Positions 26,530 through 35,820 of a stretch of DNA of 62,405 nucleotides are shown piece by piece (positions within the stretch are counted from its first letter, which is position 1; each line of letters begins with the position of its first letter). The position numbers and the translations under genes are program-made. The stretch is taken from positions 1-62,405 of the forward strand of contig CANGFA010000015.1 of assembly GCA_947453145.1 (NCBI GenBank), in the 5' to 3' direction. Source of the DNA: Bacteroidota bacterium. GTDB taxonomy: Bacteria; Bacteroidota; Bacteroidia; Chitinophagales; Chitinophagaceae. Below the pieces are notes generated by a model that saw only the letters and a list, made by a program, of their open reading frames with translations, was not told the origin of the DNA and made no database searches.

Positions 26530-27681
26530 ATGGCAGCACCAGAGATTTCATTAAAAACAAGGCGTATAATCCTTTCTGGATATTTCTTTTTAACAGGTAT
26601 TTGTTTTTCAAGCTGGGCTAGTCGTATTCCTGATATTAAAATGCATTTGGGTTTAAGCGATGGTGCTTTTGGAGGGTTATTGTTTTTTCTTCCAATAGGT
26701 TCTTTTTTAGGGATACCTATTTCGGGTAGCTTAACAGCTAAACATGGAAGTAAAAAAATAGTTACCATTGCAGCCCTCATTTATCCTTTGGCTTTAATAA
26801 GCTTAGGACTTGCTAATAATTTAACCTTATTAGCTTGTTGTTTATTCTTATTTGGAATGGCAGGTAATTTATTTAATGTTTCTGTCAATACCCAAGCTGC
26901 TAATTTGTCAAAATTATTTGAAAAAAGTATCACTTCTACTTTTCATGGATTTTGGAGTTTAGCCGGATTTGCGGGTGGATTATTAGGCGGATTTTTTGTG
27001 GCACATTCCATTTCACCCTTGCAACAATTTATCACGGTAGCTATTTTAGGTTGGCTATTTTTATTTTTTACAAGAAAGTATTTGTTGCCTGGAGAAAAAA
27101 GTTCCCAACCCGTTTCTAAAATGTGGAATAAACCTAGTCCCTTATTATTTCAATTTGGATTAGTTGCTATGAGTAATATGATTTGTGAAGGAATGATGTT
27201 TGATTGGAGTGGGGTCTATTTTCAAAAAGTAGTTTATGTATCGGAGCAATGGAGAACAATAGGATATATTAGTTTTATGGCCTGTATGACTACAGGCAGA
27301 ATGTTTGCAGATGCCTTAATTAATTATTGGGGTGCTAGAAAACAATTAATGTTAAGTGGTTTAATTGTAACGCTTGGTTTAATTATCGCAGTATCTTGCC
27401 CAAACATAGTTGTAAGTAGTATTGGTTTTATGTTTGTGGGATTTGGCGTTTCTTCGGTGATACCAACAATCTATGGAACTATTGGGCGTAATGCTTCACC
27501 AGGGAGGGCTAGTATCGACCTAGCGTCGGTAAGTTCAGTTGGCTTTTTTGGTTTTTTAATTGGACCACCCATCATTGGTTTTTTATCTCAAGCCATTGGA
27601 TTAAGATGGGCATTTTTATCGGTTGCACTGCTTGGGCTGGTAACTTTTTTACAAGCACATCGGTTAAAAAAGTATTTATAA
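26530..27681 (+). CDS. MFS transporter (YbjJ-like)
   Basis: The start is set at ATG 26530 (MAAPEISLKTRRIILSGYFF), giving 383 residues; a longer frame would overlap the aspS start. About twelve membrane helices are visible, with an early SSWASRIPDIKMHLGLSD motif and the loop-type sequence GSLTAKHGSKK between helices 2 and 3. This resembles the YbjJ/FucP-like branch of the major facilitator superfamily. The substrate is not predictable. The 3' end overlaps a small convergent gene by 6 bp. Confidence 0.85.
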   Translation: MAAPEISLKTRRIILSGYFFLTGICFSSWASRIPDIKMHLGLSDGAFGGLLFFLPIGSFLGIPISGSLTAKHGSKKIVTIAALIYPLALISLGLANNLTLLACCLFLFGMAGNLFNVSVNTQAANLSKLFEKSITSTFHGFWSLAGFAGGLLGGFFVAHSISPLQQFITVAILGWLFLFFTRKYLLPGEKSSQPVSKMWNKPSPLLFQFGLVAMSNMICEGMMFDWSGVYFQKVVYVSEQWRTIGYISFMACMTTGRMFADALINYWGARKQLMLSGLIVTLGLIIAVSCPNIVVSSIGFMFVGFGVSSVIPTIYGTIGRNASPGRASIDLASVSSVGFFGFLIGPPIIGFLSQAIGLRWAFLSVALLGLVTFLQAHRLKKYL

Positions 27682-28080
27682 GGTAGCCTCTTCCTCCTTG
27701 TGCCTAGGCTTATAAATAAAATAGTAAAAAGCTAATATAACTACGCCGGTAACAAAGGGGATCATTGCTAAATGTTTTACGGTTGTAGTGCCAAAAACAA
27801 TATTATTATCTACGCCAAAAAACTCACTGCACATCCAAAAGGAGTTGGCACTAATCCATACTGTAATTGCTAGGTTGTGACATAGTTCCGAAACAATTTG
27901 TCTTGTTCTCCATGCAATAACTATAGAAATGGCAAGGGTGGGTACAATCATTACTATACCCAATGGTTTCCAAAACATGCACCATGCAATGTCTTTAAAC
28001 AACCAAAATACAATATGCAAATTTTCCATCTTTCTAAAAGAGATGGGAATATTGTAAAACTCGTTTTTGTCCTGTGCCAT
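27676..28080 (-). CDS. Small membrane protein of unknown function
   Basis: A 134-residue protein with about three to four hydrophobic segments (IVFWLFKDIAWCMFW, LGIVMIVPTLAISIVIAW, LAITVWISANSFWMCSEFF, MIPFVTGVVILAFYYFIY) and a charged tail KPRHKEEEATL. I do not recognise a named family. It lies 37 bp after the DAO-type gene on the same strand and converges with the MFS gene. Confidence 0.65.
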   Translation of the reverse strand: MAQDKNEFYNIPISFRKMENLHIVFWLFKDIAWCMFWKPLGIVMIVPTLAISIVIAWRTRQIVSELCHNLAITVWISANSFWMCSEFFGVDNNIVFGTTTVKHLAMIPFVTGVVILAFYYFIYKPRHKEEEATL

Positions 28081-28117
28081 TTTATTAATTTAGATAGGTC
28101 GAAAATAATATTTTTTA

Positions 28118-29179
28118 TTAGTTCTCTTTTAAAATAGTTTCAAAACGTTTGATGCTTGCCTCTGATTCAATGGGTGTGCCTTGTTCCCAATGCGCTAGCA
28201 ATTGCGCAGTAAAATAAGGAGCCAAAGAACATCCCTTTGTGCCCATTCCATTACATATGGCTAATTGTGAATGGGTGGGATGTATGCCAACAAAGGGCCT
28301 CCTTTGTGTATTGGTGGGTCTAATTCCAACAATATGATCTACAATTTCATAAGGTAGGTTTAAAAATTGGTTAAGGTTTTCGATCATTTTTTCTTTAAAG
28401 GCTTCACTAGGTTGTACATTATTAAAAGTCCATTCGTAATTGGAACCCACCCAAAATAAATCCTGCTTCCATGGAATAATGGAGATATTGTTTTTATAAA
28501 TATTTTTATTGGGAAGCCCAGGTATTTTTATAATTAAGGCTTCTCCTTTATTGGGTGCAAAAGGGAGAGACTTGAAAAATGGATTTTGCATACTTGATAT
28601 CCCATCACAGAAAATAATTTTTTCTGCGACAATATTTTTCCATGTTACTTTATTTTCATGAAATACTACATCCTGCATATCAAAGTTGGCGTTTACATAA
28701 TGATTATGGGAGATTAAATAATTTTTCCAAGAAGCAATCATTGCATTCACATCAAGCCAATAACATTCCGAAATACCTCCAAATCCTTGTGGTGCTTTAA
28801 AATAGGGAGTCCACTGTGTTGGATCTTGTTTAATAAGATAAATATTCTCATGTTGCATTCGATAATTAAAACTTTCCAACATTTGTTCCGAAGGATGTAT
28901 TAAAATAACCGGAGCTTGTTGAATTATGGGAATATTTAATTTTTCTTGAATTGATGAATATGCTTTTACCGCAAAAGGTAAGATGGTTTCAATCATCCAG
29001 GTTTGCACAATACGTCGGCCTGTAACCGGATTAATCACTCCGCTTGCAACAGAACTTGCACTTTGTATTGTTTCGTCATTTATTATTTTATAGGAAATTC
29101 CAGCTTGGTCTAATTGATAAGACATCCAAGTGCCAACAAGTCCTTGCCCAATGATTATATATTTTACTTCCGCTTGCAA
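28118..29179 (-). CDS. FAD-dependent oxidoreductase, DAO family
   Basis: A 353-residue protein with an N-terminal Rossmann motif (YIIIGQGLVGTWMSYQLDQ). No ATG exists before this motif: the frame opens at TTG 29179 after an upstream stop, and the next Met would remove the FAD site, so TTG is the likely start. Later parts (ASGVINPVTGRRIV, PNKGEALIIKIPGL, YEIVDHIVGIRPTNTQRRPFVG, NGMGTKGCSLAPYF) match the D-amino-acid-oxidase-like fold, close to the MnmC C-terminal/glycine oxidase group. The substrate is unknown. It follows the small secreted protein gene with almost no gap. Confidence 0.8.
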   Translation of the reverse strand: MQAEVKYIIIGQGLVGTWMSYQLDQAGISYKIINDETIQSASSVASGVINPVTGRRIVQTWMIETILPFAVKAYSSIQEKLNIPIIQQAPVILIHPSEQMLESFNYRMQHENIYLIKQDPTQWTPYFKAPQGFGGISECYWLDVNAMIASWKNYLISHNHYVNANFDMQDVVFHENKVTWKNIVAEKIIFCDGISSMQNPFFKSLPFAPNKGEALIIKIPGLPNKNIYKNNISIIPWKQDLFWVGSNYEWTFNNVQPSEAFKEKMIENLNQFLNLPYEIVDHIVGIRPTNTQRRPFVGIHPTHSQLAICNGMGTKGCSLAPYFTAQLLAHWEQGTPIESEASIKRFETILKEN

Positions 29180-29181
29180 TG

Positions 29182-29580
29182 TTATTTTTTAACAACAGGT
29201 ACTACAAAGTGAACACTGTCTTTAATTTTATTAGCTTCTGCCACTAATATAATTTCAAATTTACCTTTGTACTCATCTGGCACAGTAAAAGTGAATTCGG
29301 TTTCAAAAGGCGTATTGGAAATGGTGGTGAAATACTGAAAAGGGAAAACATTCAAGAACCATCCGTCCACCGATGTATGATTGGATGCATTTAAAAAGGT
29401 ACAACTTATACCTCCTGTTTTTTCTGTTGTAAAATTATGTAGGACTTTAGCGCCTAATTTAAAGGATTGTCCTTGTTTTAATTGAGTCGGGGGCTTTGCA
29501 TCAATTTTCAAAAAAGGTGTTTGGGCATGCAATGAACAAAGGCATAAAATAAAACTTCCAAAAATGAATAGCTGCTTCAT
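29182..29580 (-). CDS. Small secreted beta-sandwich-like protein
   Basis: A 132-residue protein with a signal peptide (MKQLFIFGSFILCLCSLHA/Q). The mature part reads as alternating strands (LKQGQSFKLGAKVLHNFTT, FETEFTFTVPDEYKGKFEII, SVHFVVPVVKK) and resembles an Ig-like or macroglobulin-like beta sandwich. I know no function. It directly precedes the DAO-type gene, with the two reading frames nearly abutting. Confidence 0.65.
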   Translation of the reverse strand: MKQLFIFGSFILCLCSLHAQTPFLKIDAKPPTQLKQGQSFKLGAKVLHNFTTEKTGGISCTFLNASNHTSVDGWFLNVFPFQYFTTISNTPFETEFTFTVPDEYKGKFEIILVAEANKIKDSVHFVVPVVKK

Positions 29581-29591
29581 ATAACAAACTT

Positions 29592-29628
29592 ACAATAAAA
29601 AATCCCTTAACTATTAAGCTAAGGGATT
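29592..29628 (-). terminator. Intrinsic terminator downstream of sucD
   Basis: AATCCCTTA (29601-29609) pairs with TAAGGGATT (29620-29628); read on the minus strand the stem is followed by TTTTTATTG. It lies in the 160-bp gap after the sucD stop. Confidence 0.7.
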
Positions 29629-29695
29629 TAGCATAATTAATGAAACCTTTTATTTGAATTTAAAGATTGCATTCATTATGCGATTATGATTTTAA

Positions 29696-29720
29696 AGTCC
29701 TTCAGGGACTATGTTTTTTT
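29696..29720 (+). terminator. Weak hairpin with T-run
   Basis: AGTCC (29696-29700) and GGACT (29706-29710) with ATGTTTTTTT after it on the plus strand. No plus-strand gene ends nearby, so it may work only against read-through, or not at all. Confidence 0.35.
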
Positions 29721-29740
29721 AACCTTTATGAAAGCTTTAA

Positions 29741-30613
29741 TTATTTCTTTAAAGCTGCAGCCATGGTCTTGCCAATGTCAGCAGGGCTAGCACACACGTG
29801 AATACCACATGCAGCCATAATTTTCATTTTAGCTTCGGCAGTATCATCCGCGCCACCGATGATTGCACCTGCGTGACCCATTCTACGACCAGCTGGAGCT
29901 GTTTGACCTGCTATAAATCCAACAACTGGTTTTTTCATGTTGTCCTTAATCCAATTAGCAGCATCTGCTTCCATACTACCACCAATTTCACCAATCATAA
30001 TAATGCCTTCTGTTGCTGGATCATTCATTAATAATTCAACTGCTTCTTTTGTAGTGGTTCCAATAATGGGATCACCACCTATACCAATTGCAGTAGTAAT
30101 TCCTAAACCTGCTTTCACCACTTGGTCAGCTGCTTCGTATGTTAAAGTACCGCTCTTTGAAACGATACCAATAGTTCCTTTCTTGAAAATAAACCCTGGC
30201 ATGATACCCACCTTTGCTTCTTCGGCAGTAATTACACCTGGACAGTTAGGTCCTATCAAACGGGTTGTCTTTCCTAATAAAAAGTTTTTCACTTTTACCA
30301 TATCCTGAACTGGAATACCTTCTGTGATACAAACAACTAATGCAATACCCGCATCCGCGGCTTCCATTATTGCGTCTGCTGCAAAGGCTGGAGGTACAAA
30401 TATGATACTCACATCGGCGCCTGTTGTTTTAACAGCATCGGCAACGGTATTAAAAACGGGTCTATCTAAATGTGTTGAACCACCTTTACCTGGAGTCACA
30501 CCACCCACTACTTGCGTTCCGTATTCAATCATTTGAGACGCGTGAAAACTACCTTCGGTACCGGTAAAACCTTGTACGATGATCTTAGAATTTTTGTTCA
30601 CTAATACTGACAT
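29741..30613 (-). CDS. sucD: Succinyl-CoA synthetase subunit alpha
   Basis: A 290-residue protein of normal SucD length. The CoA-binding Rossmann region ([20 protein letters not shown] ... [10 protein letters not shown]) is followed by [23 protein letters not shown], the [12 protein letters not shown] block and [13 protein letters not shown], which holds the phospho-histidine. It forms the TCA-cycle enzyme with SucB/SucC; no sucC gene is adjacent, and separation of the two genes is seen elsewhere in Bacteroidota. It is divergent from efp. Confidence 0.97.
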   Translation of the reverse strand: MSVLVNKNSKIIVQGFTGTEGSFHASQMIEYGTQVVGGVTPGKGGSTHLDRPVFNTVADAVKTTGADVSIIFVPPAFAADAIMEAADAGIALVVCITEGIPVQDMVKVKNFLLGKTTRLIGPNCPGVITAEEAKVGIMPGFIFKKGTIGIVSKSGTLTYEAADQVVKAGLGITTAIGIGGDPIIGTTTKEAVELLMNDPATEGIIMIGEIGGSMEADAANWIKDNMKKPVVGFIAGQTAPAGRRMGHAGAIIGGADDTAEAKMKIMAACGIHVCASPADIGKTMAAALKK

Positions 30614-30720
30614 GAGGACTGATTTTATTATTTGTGGCGCAAAAATAGGCTAAAAGCCCTTTTTTTACCCTTATTTACCAACAAAAATTATAGGTTTTTT
30701 TATAAATGGCTTGTAAGTGC

Positions 30721-30728
30721 TACTTTTG
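30721..30728 (+). promoter_or_regulatory. efp promoter -7 element
   Basis: TACTTTTG matches the Bacteroidota -7 consensus TANNTTTG, 32 bp before the efp ATG. The -33 region is T-rich (TTTT near 30697) but not a clean TTTG. Confidence 0.5.
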
Positions 30729-30760
30729 TCCCTCTCAAGACAAAATTTAAAATTATAATT

Positions 30761-31324
30761 ATGGCAACAACTTCAGACATCACGCGTGGAATGATCTTAA
30801 AATTAGACAATAACTTATACACTGTTGTTGAGTTTGGTGAGAATAAGACTGCTCGAGCAGCTGCAAAAATCTGGGCTAAATTAAAAGGTGTAGATAATAA
30901 AAGATCTATTGAAAAAACATGGAATAGCGGTGAAACTGTTTACCCTGTTAGAGTTGAGAAAAAGACATATCAGTTCTTATATAAGGATGACAGCGGTTAT
31001 AACTTAATGAACAATGAGACCTTTGAACAAATAGTGATGGCAGAGGAAATGATTGACGCCCCTCAGTATTTAAACGAAGGTGGAGAAGTATTTGTATTTA
31101 TGAATACCGAAACTGAATTGCCAATTGGTGCTGAATTACCTGAAAAATTAGACGTTTTAATTACTTATTGTGAGAATGGTGTTAAAGGAGATACGGCAAC
31201 AAGAGCTTTAAAAGCAGCAACCATTGAATCGGGTGCTACTGTAATGGTGCCTTTATTTGTAAACGAAGGAGAGAAGATTAAGATAAACACTAAGAACGGA
31301 GAGTACGTAGAACGCGTTAAGTAA
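30761..31324 (+). CDS. efp: Elongation factor P with arginine at the modification tip
   Basis: I place the start at ATG 30761, giving the usual 187 residues. The three-domain EF-P pattern is clear: MATTSDITRGMILKLDNNLY, then TYQFLYKDDSGYNLMNNETF, and the C-terminal GDTATRALKAATIESGATVMVPLFVNEGEKI. EF-P relieves ribosomes stalled at proline runs. The domain I tip reads ENKTARAAAKIW. The usual lysine tip is KPGKG; here R32 occupies the lysine position, as in EF-P proteins that are rhamnosylated on Arg32 by EarP. A neighbouring K29 is also present. The gene precedes accB-accC but is separated from them by two terminators. Confidence 0.96.
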   Translation: MATTSDITRGMILKLDNNLYTVVEFGENKTARAAAKIWAKLKGVDNKRSIEKTWNSGETVYPVRVEKKTYQFLYKDDSGYNLMNNETFEQIVMAEEMIDAPQYLNEGGEVFVFMNTETELPIGAELPEKLDVLITYCENGVKGDTATRALKAATIESGATVMVPLFVNEGEKIKINTKNGEYVERVK

Positions 31325-31392
31325 TGCTATTATATAAATCCTTTTAAGAAATTTAGGATTTATATAATTACGCCTCTTATGATTTTTAAATA

Positions 31393-31420
31393 GCCCCCCC
31401 CCCATAAACGGGGGCATTTT
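31393..31420 (+). terminator. Terminator with C10 tract after efp
   Basis: A run of ten C (31394-31403), loop ATAAAC, and GGGGGC (31410-31415), then ATTTTG. The C-tract is longer than the G-tract, so several pairing registers are possible. Confidence 0.75.
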
Positions 31421-31450
31421 GTTTACTCTACATTTCAAATACTCAAGATG

Positions 31451-31476
31451 AAGGGCCCCATAAACGGGCCCTTTTT
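31451..31476 (+). terminator. Second terminator after efp
   Basis: AAGGGCCC (31451-31458) pairs with GGGCCCTT (31466-31473) across loop CATAAAC, followed by TTT. It would also work on the minus strand. Confidence 0.8.
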
Positions 31477-31588
31477 GCTACCTGTATATTTTTAAATTAT
31501 GCCCAAAATGCTCCATTTTTGATAAAAAAAGGCCATTTTTTTGTGTTTTTCGCTAAAAATACCCCAATTTTACCCAAAATTGCTAAAC

Positions 31589-32050
31589 ATGGACTTAAAA
31601 CAAATTCACGACCTAATTAAGGTGGTAAACAAAAGTAATATCGGTGAAATTAGTATCGAAGACAAGGACGGTAAAGTAACCATTAAACAAAAGGAAGATA
31701 AAATTACAGTGACTTCTGCCCCTGCTCAAGTATATGCCTCTGCTCCAGCTGCTGCTCCAGTTGCTTCAGCTCCAGCTGCTGCCCCAACTGCACCGGTAGT
31801 TGCAGATAATTTAATTACTATTAAGAGCCCAATGATTGGTACTTTTTACCGTCGTGCCGCTCCAGATAAACCATTAATGGCCGAAGAAGGAACCGAAGTA
31901 AGCCCTGGAAAAGTGGTTTGTATTATTGAAGCCATGAAACTATTCAATGAAATTGAATCAGAAGTAAAAGGAACTATTGTAAAAGTGTTGGTAGAGGATG
32001 CAAGTCCTGTAGAGTATGACCAACCTTTATTCTTGGTACAACCAGCCTAG
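31589..32050 (+). CDS. accB: Biotin carboxyl carrier protein of acetyl-CoA carboxylase
   Basis: The start is ATG 31589 (MDLKQIHDLIKVVNKSNIGE), giving 153 residues. The N-terminal helix-strand part is followed by an Ala/Pro-rich flexible linker (APAQVYASAPAAAPVASAPA), then the biotinyl domain with the biotin attachment site EAMKLFNEIES and the thumb-type region YRRAAPDKPLMAEEGTEVSP. Biotin on the lysine of EAMK shuttles CO2 between AccC and the carboxyltransferase in fatty acid synthesis. accC follows after 27 bp as an operon. Confidence 0.97.
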   Translation: MDLKQIHDLIKVVNKSNIGEISIEDKDGKVTIKQKEDKITVTSAPAQVYASAPAAAPVASAPAAAPTAPVVADNLITIKSPMIGTFYRRAAPDKPLMAEEGTEVSPGKVVCIIEAMKLFNEIESEVKGTIVKVLVEDASPVEYDQPLFLVQPA

Positions 32051-32077
32051 TTTCATTTTCAACTTTAAATCAACAAA

Positions 32078-33415
32078 ATGTTTACAAAGATATTAATTGC
32101 CAATCGTGGTGAAATTGCCTTGCGTATTATTCGCACTTGTAGAGAAATGGGCATTAAAACGGTGGCTGTATATTCTACTGCCGATAAAGATAGTTTACAC
32201 GTAAAATTTGCTGACGAAGCAGTTTGTATTGGTGGTCCAAAAGGAGTAGAGTCTTATTTAAATATTCCACACATCATGGCGGCTTGTGAAATTACCAACG
32301 CCGATGCTGTGCATCCGGGTTATGGTTTTTTAGCAGAGAATGCAAAGTTTGCTCAAATATGCGCAGACCATGGCATTAAGTTTATCGGGCCAACACCAGA
32401 TATGATTAATAAAATGGGAGACAAGATCACGGCGAAAGAGACGATGATAAAAGCAGGTGTTCCAGTTGTACCAGGTGGAGAGGGTTTATTAGAGAATGTT
32501 GAAGAGGCAAAAAAATTAGCAAAAGAAATTGTATATCCTGTTATCATTAAAGCAACTGCAGGTGGTGGAGGTAAGGGAATGCGTGTGGTATGGAACGAAA
32601 GTGAGATAGAAAAAGCATTTAGTGATGCGAAAATGGAAGCAGCTGCAAGTTTTAAAAATGATGGTTTATACATGGAGAAATTTGTGGAAGAACCAAGACA
32701 CATTGAAATTCAAGTGGCTGGAGACCAATACGGAAATGTTTGTCATTTGAGTGAGCGTGATTGTTCTATTCAAAGGAGACACCAAAAATTAGTAGAGGAA
32801 TCTCCTTCACCATTTATGACACCAGAATTGCGTCAAAGAATGGGAGAGGCTGCAATTAAAGCGGCTTCGGCAATAAATTACGAGAGTGTTGGTACTATTG
32901 AGTTTTTAGTGGACAAGCATCGTAATTTTTACTTCATGGAAATGAATACCCGTATTCAGGTGGAGCATTGCGTAACAGAGGAAGTAGTAAGCTATGACTT
33001 AATAAAGGAGCAAATTAAAATTGCTGCGGGTGAAAAAATATCTGGAAAAAATTACGAGCCTAAATTACATGCCATTGAGTGTCGGATTAATGCAGAAGAT
33101 CCATACAATGATTTCCGTCCTTCACCAGGTAAAATTACGGTATTGCATACCCCAGGTGGACATGGTGTTCGTGTAGATAGTCATGTGTATGCAGGTTATG
33201 TAATTCCTCCTTATTATGATTCTATGATTGGTAAATTAATTACGGTGGCACAAACACGTGAGGAAGCGATTAATACCATGTATCGTGCATTAAGCGAGTA
33301 TGTGATTGAAGGCGTTAAAACAACTATTCCTTTTCACTTGCAATTAATGCAAAACGAAGATTTTAGAAAAGGAAACTTCACTACAAAATTCTTGGAGAGT
33401 TTTAAAATGAAGTAA
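32078..33415 (+). CDS. accC: Biotin carboxylase subunit of acetyl-CoA carboxylase
   Basis: A 445-residue ATP-grasp enzyme of normal AccC length. The N-terminus is [20 protein letters not shown], the ATP-binding glycine loop is [12 protein letters not shown], and the active-site region is [32 protein letters not shown] follows. It carboxylates biotin on AccB using ATP and bicarbonate. It ends before a hairpin-rich gap that separates it from the convergent glnN gene. Confidence 0.98.
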   Translation: MFTKILIANRGEIALRIIRTCREMGIKTVAVYSTADKDSLHVKFADEAVCIGGPKGVESYLNIPHIMAACEITNADAVHPGYGFLAENAKFAQICADHGIKFIGPTPDMINKMGDKITAKETMIKAGVPVVPGGEGLLENVEEAKKLAKEIVYPVIIKATAGGGGKGMRVVWNESEIEKAFSDAKMEAAASFKNDGLYMEKFVEEPRHIEIQVAGDQYGNVCHLSERDCSIQRRHQKLVEESPSPFMTPELRQRMGEAAIKAASAINYESVGTIEFLVDKHRNFYFMEMNTRIQVEHCVTEEVVSYDLIKEQIKIAAGEKISGKNYEPKLHAIECRINAEDPYNDFRPSPGKITVLHTPGGHGVRVDSHVYAGYVIPPYYDSMIGKLITVAQTREEAINTMYRALSEYVIEGVKTTIPFHLQLMQNEDFRKGNFTTKFLESFKMK

Positions 33416-33420
33416 TTTTT

Positions 33421-33577
33421 AATAGCCTTTTTATTCAAAGATAAAAGGCTATTAAAAATGCTCTGATGATATAAAAATAGGGGCCCCATAAAGGAGCCCC
33501 TATTTTTATTTATTGTAAGCTTCTATAAAACTTACAATAATGATATTAAAAATGCCCACGATTTCTCGGGGGCATTT
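33421..33577. terminator. Array of four hairpins between convergent accC and glnN
   Basis: Hairpin 1: AATAGCC-type arms 33421-33434/33441-33453 (one bulge). Hairpin 2: ATAAAAATAGGGGC (33471-33484) with GCCCCTATTTTTAT (33496-33509), inner CC-ATAAA-GG; works on both strands and ends accC. Hairpin 3: TTATTGTAAG (33510-33519) with CTTACAATAA (33531-33540), perfect 10 bp. Hairpin 4: AAATGCCC (33550-33557) with GGGCATTT (33570-33577), followed on the minus strand by TTTTTAATA; ends glnN. Confidence 0.8.
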
Positions 33578-33627
33578 AATTTTGGGGGGATTACCTCTGG
33601 GGAATATCCTTGATATTGTCAATCAAA

Positions 33628-35820
33628 TTATCTTAAGAATAACAATTCTCTATACTTCGGCAAAGTCCATAATTCGTCATCTACCAATTGTTCTAATTTA
33701 TCTACGTGGTAACGGATGGTATCAAAGTATTGCGCTTTTACTTTTGCTTCATAGGCAATTGCTTTTGCTCTGGTGTCAGTTAAGTTGTTTGCCACTTTTC
33801 TTTCTTCCACCATGGCATGCACATTTTCATACACTTGTTGAATATGCGTGCTTACGTCTTTTAATAAAGTTAATTGGCCTTTGTATAGTTTTTCTGGTAA
33901 TGCAGCTTCACGCAATAAACTTACATTTTTCAACAACTCATTCTGATATTTAATAGCAGCAGGGATAATATGATTCGTTGCCAAATCGCCCATTACACGC
34001 GCTTCAATTTGTACTTTCTTAATGTACTTTTCTAATTCAATTTCGTGACGTGCCTCTAATTCTGAATGTGTATAAATACGGTTGTCTAAAAATACTTTTT
34101 TAGCTTTTTCGGTAACCATAGCATCCAATGCAACAGGTGTGGTTTTTAAATTAGGCAAGCCTCTTTTTTCCGCTTCCTTATGCCATGCTTCGCTATAACC
34201 ATCGCCTTCAAATAAAATCTTTTTACTTGATACAATATACTTTTGAATTACTTGCATAATAGCAATTTCTTTCTTGTCGCCTTTCTCAATTAATGCATCT
34301 ACTTCTGCAGCAAATTTGTTTAAAGTGTCTGCAACAATCGTGTTTAATACCGTCATAGGTAAAGCGCAGTTGGCAGTTGAACCTACGGCACGGAACTCAA
34401 ACTTGTTTCCTGTGAATGCAAAAGGAGAAGTTCTATTACGGTCGGTATTATCAATTAACAATTCAGGGATGCTTCTATGTAAGTCAATTTTTAAGATGGC
34501 TTCATCTTGTTCGTCAAACTTAGTGCCTACGCGGCTTTCCACATCGTTCAATACTTTTGTTAAATACTCACCAACGAATACAGAAATAATAGCAGGAGGG
34601 GCTTCATTGGCACCTAAGCGGAAATCGTTAGAAGCAGAAGCAATAGATGCTCTTAAAATATCTGCATAATCGTGTACTGCTTTAATGGTATTTACAAAGA
34701 ATGTTAAGAACATTAGGTTGGTCTTAGGTGTTTTACCAGGTGCCAATAAATTCACACCAGTATCCGTTGCTAAGCTCCAGTTATTATGTTTACCACTTCC
34801 ATTAATTCCTGCAAATGGTTTTTCGTGTAATAACACTACTAAGTGATGACGCTTCGCCACTCTTGTCATAACATCCATCAACAAAATATTGTGATCTACC
34901 GCAATATTCACTTCTTCAAAAATAGGAGCACATTCAAATTGTGCAGGCGCCACCTCGTTATGTCTTGTTCTTAAAGGGATACCTAATTTATAAGACTCGT
35001 TTTCAAAGTCACGCATAAATGCATAAACTCTTTCTGGAATAGATCCAAAATAATGATCTTCCAATTGTTGACCTTTAGCTGGTGTAAAACCAAAAACCGT
35101 TCTTCCGCATTGCACTAAGTCTGGTCTTGCATTTACCAATGCTTCATCAATTACAAAATATTCTTGCTCCCAACCTAGTGTTGGCGTTACTTTAGTTACG
35201 TTCTTGTCAAAGTAATTACAAACAGTTACAGCTGCTTTATTTAAAGACTCTACCGCTTTCATTAATGGTGCTTTGTAATCCAAAGACTCACCCGTGTAGG
35301 CAATAAATATAGTAGGAATACACAATGTTTTACCATTGCCAATTTCAATAATAAATGGGGGAGACGAAGGGTCCCATGCCGAATACCCTCTTGCTTCAAA
35401 TGTGGCTCTTAATCCGCCATTGGGGAAACTAGAAGCATCTGGTTCTTGTTGTATTAAAGCTGCTCCTTCAAATTCTTCAATAGCAGTTCCGTCTCCTTTT
35501 AAAGTAAAAAAGGAATCGTGTTTTTCGGCAGTGCTACCAGTTAGTGGTTGAAACCAGTGGGTATAATGGGTAACACCTTTACTTTCTGCCCAAGCGCGCA
35601 TACCAGAAGCAATTTGACCTGCTACTTGACGATCAATTTTTTTACCGCCTTTCACACTTGCAGATAAACTTTTATAAGCTTCTTCACTTAAATATTCTCT
35701 TGCTGTTTTTAAAGTAAAAACACTTTCGCCAAAAACGCCCGTGATTTTGGCGCCTTTAATATCGGGTGAATTTACATGTCCGTGACTCACATGATTGACT
35801 GCGTCGGTTCTTAATGACAT
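33628..35820 (-). CDS. glnN: Glutamine synthetase type III
   Basis: The start is ATG 35820 (MSLRTDAVNHVSHGHVNSPD), giving 730 residues, the typical GSIII length. GSIII marks are TPTLGWEQEYFVID, LRTRHNEVAPAQFECAPIFE, HEKPFAGINGSGKHNNWSLA, the flap-type region RNRTSPFAFTGNKFEFRAVG and a long C-terminal helical part. The enzyme joins ammonia to glutamate with ATP as a dodecamer unrelated in length to GSI. The GSII gene lies just upstream on the same strand, but a strong terminator lies between them, so each is probably controlled separately. Confidence 0.97.
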   Translation of the reverse strand: MSLRTDAVNHVSHGHVNSPDIKGAKITGVFGESVFTLKTAREYLSEEAYKSLSASVKGGKKIDRQVAGQIASGMRAWAESKGVTHYTHWFQPLTGSTAEKHDSFFTLKGDGTAIEEFEGAALIQQEPDASSFPNGGLRATFEARGYSAWDPSSPPFIIEIGNGKTLCIPTIFIAYTGESLDYKAPLMKAVESLNKAAVTVCNYFDKNVTKVTPTLGWEQEYFVIDEALVNARPDLVQCGRTVFGFTPAKGQQLEDHYFGSIPERVYAFMRDFENESYKLGIPLRTRHNEVAPAQFECAPIFEEVNIAVDHNILLMDVMTRVAKRHHLVVLLHEKPFAGINGSGKHNNWSLATDTGVNLLAPGKTPKTNLMFLTFFVNTIKAVHDYADILRASIASASNDFRLGANEAPPAIISVFVGEYLTKVLNDVESRVGTKFDEQDEAILKIDLHRSIPELLIDNTDRNRTSPFAFTGNKFEFRAVGSTANCALPMTVLNTIVADTLNKFAAEVDALIEKGDKKEIAIMQVIQKYIVSSKKILFEGDGYSEAWHKEAEKRGLPNLKTTPVALDAMVTEKAKKVFLDNRIYTHSELEARHEIELEKYIKKVQIEARVMGDLATNHIIPAAIKYQNELLKNVSLLREAALPEKLYKGQLTLLKDVSTHIQQVYENVHAMVEERKVANNLTDTRAKAIAYEAKVKAQYFDTIRYHVDKLEQLVDDELWTLPKYRELLFLR

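Larger units (their letters stand above)
31325..31588 (+). other. efp-accB gap with two terminators
   Basis: A 264-bp gap without a gene. It carries a weak AT-rich hairpin just after efp (AAATCC ... GGATTT near 31337-31362), then the two GC-rich terminators at 31393 and 31451, then the accB leader (from ~31477), in which I see no clear promoter. Confidence 0.6.

Noticed and set aside
30632..30760. Longer EF-P start at 30632
   Set aside because: The extension covers the promoter-like TACTTTTG and does not resemble EF-P; ATG 30761 gives the standard length.
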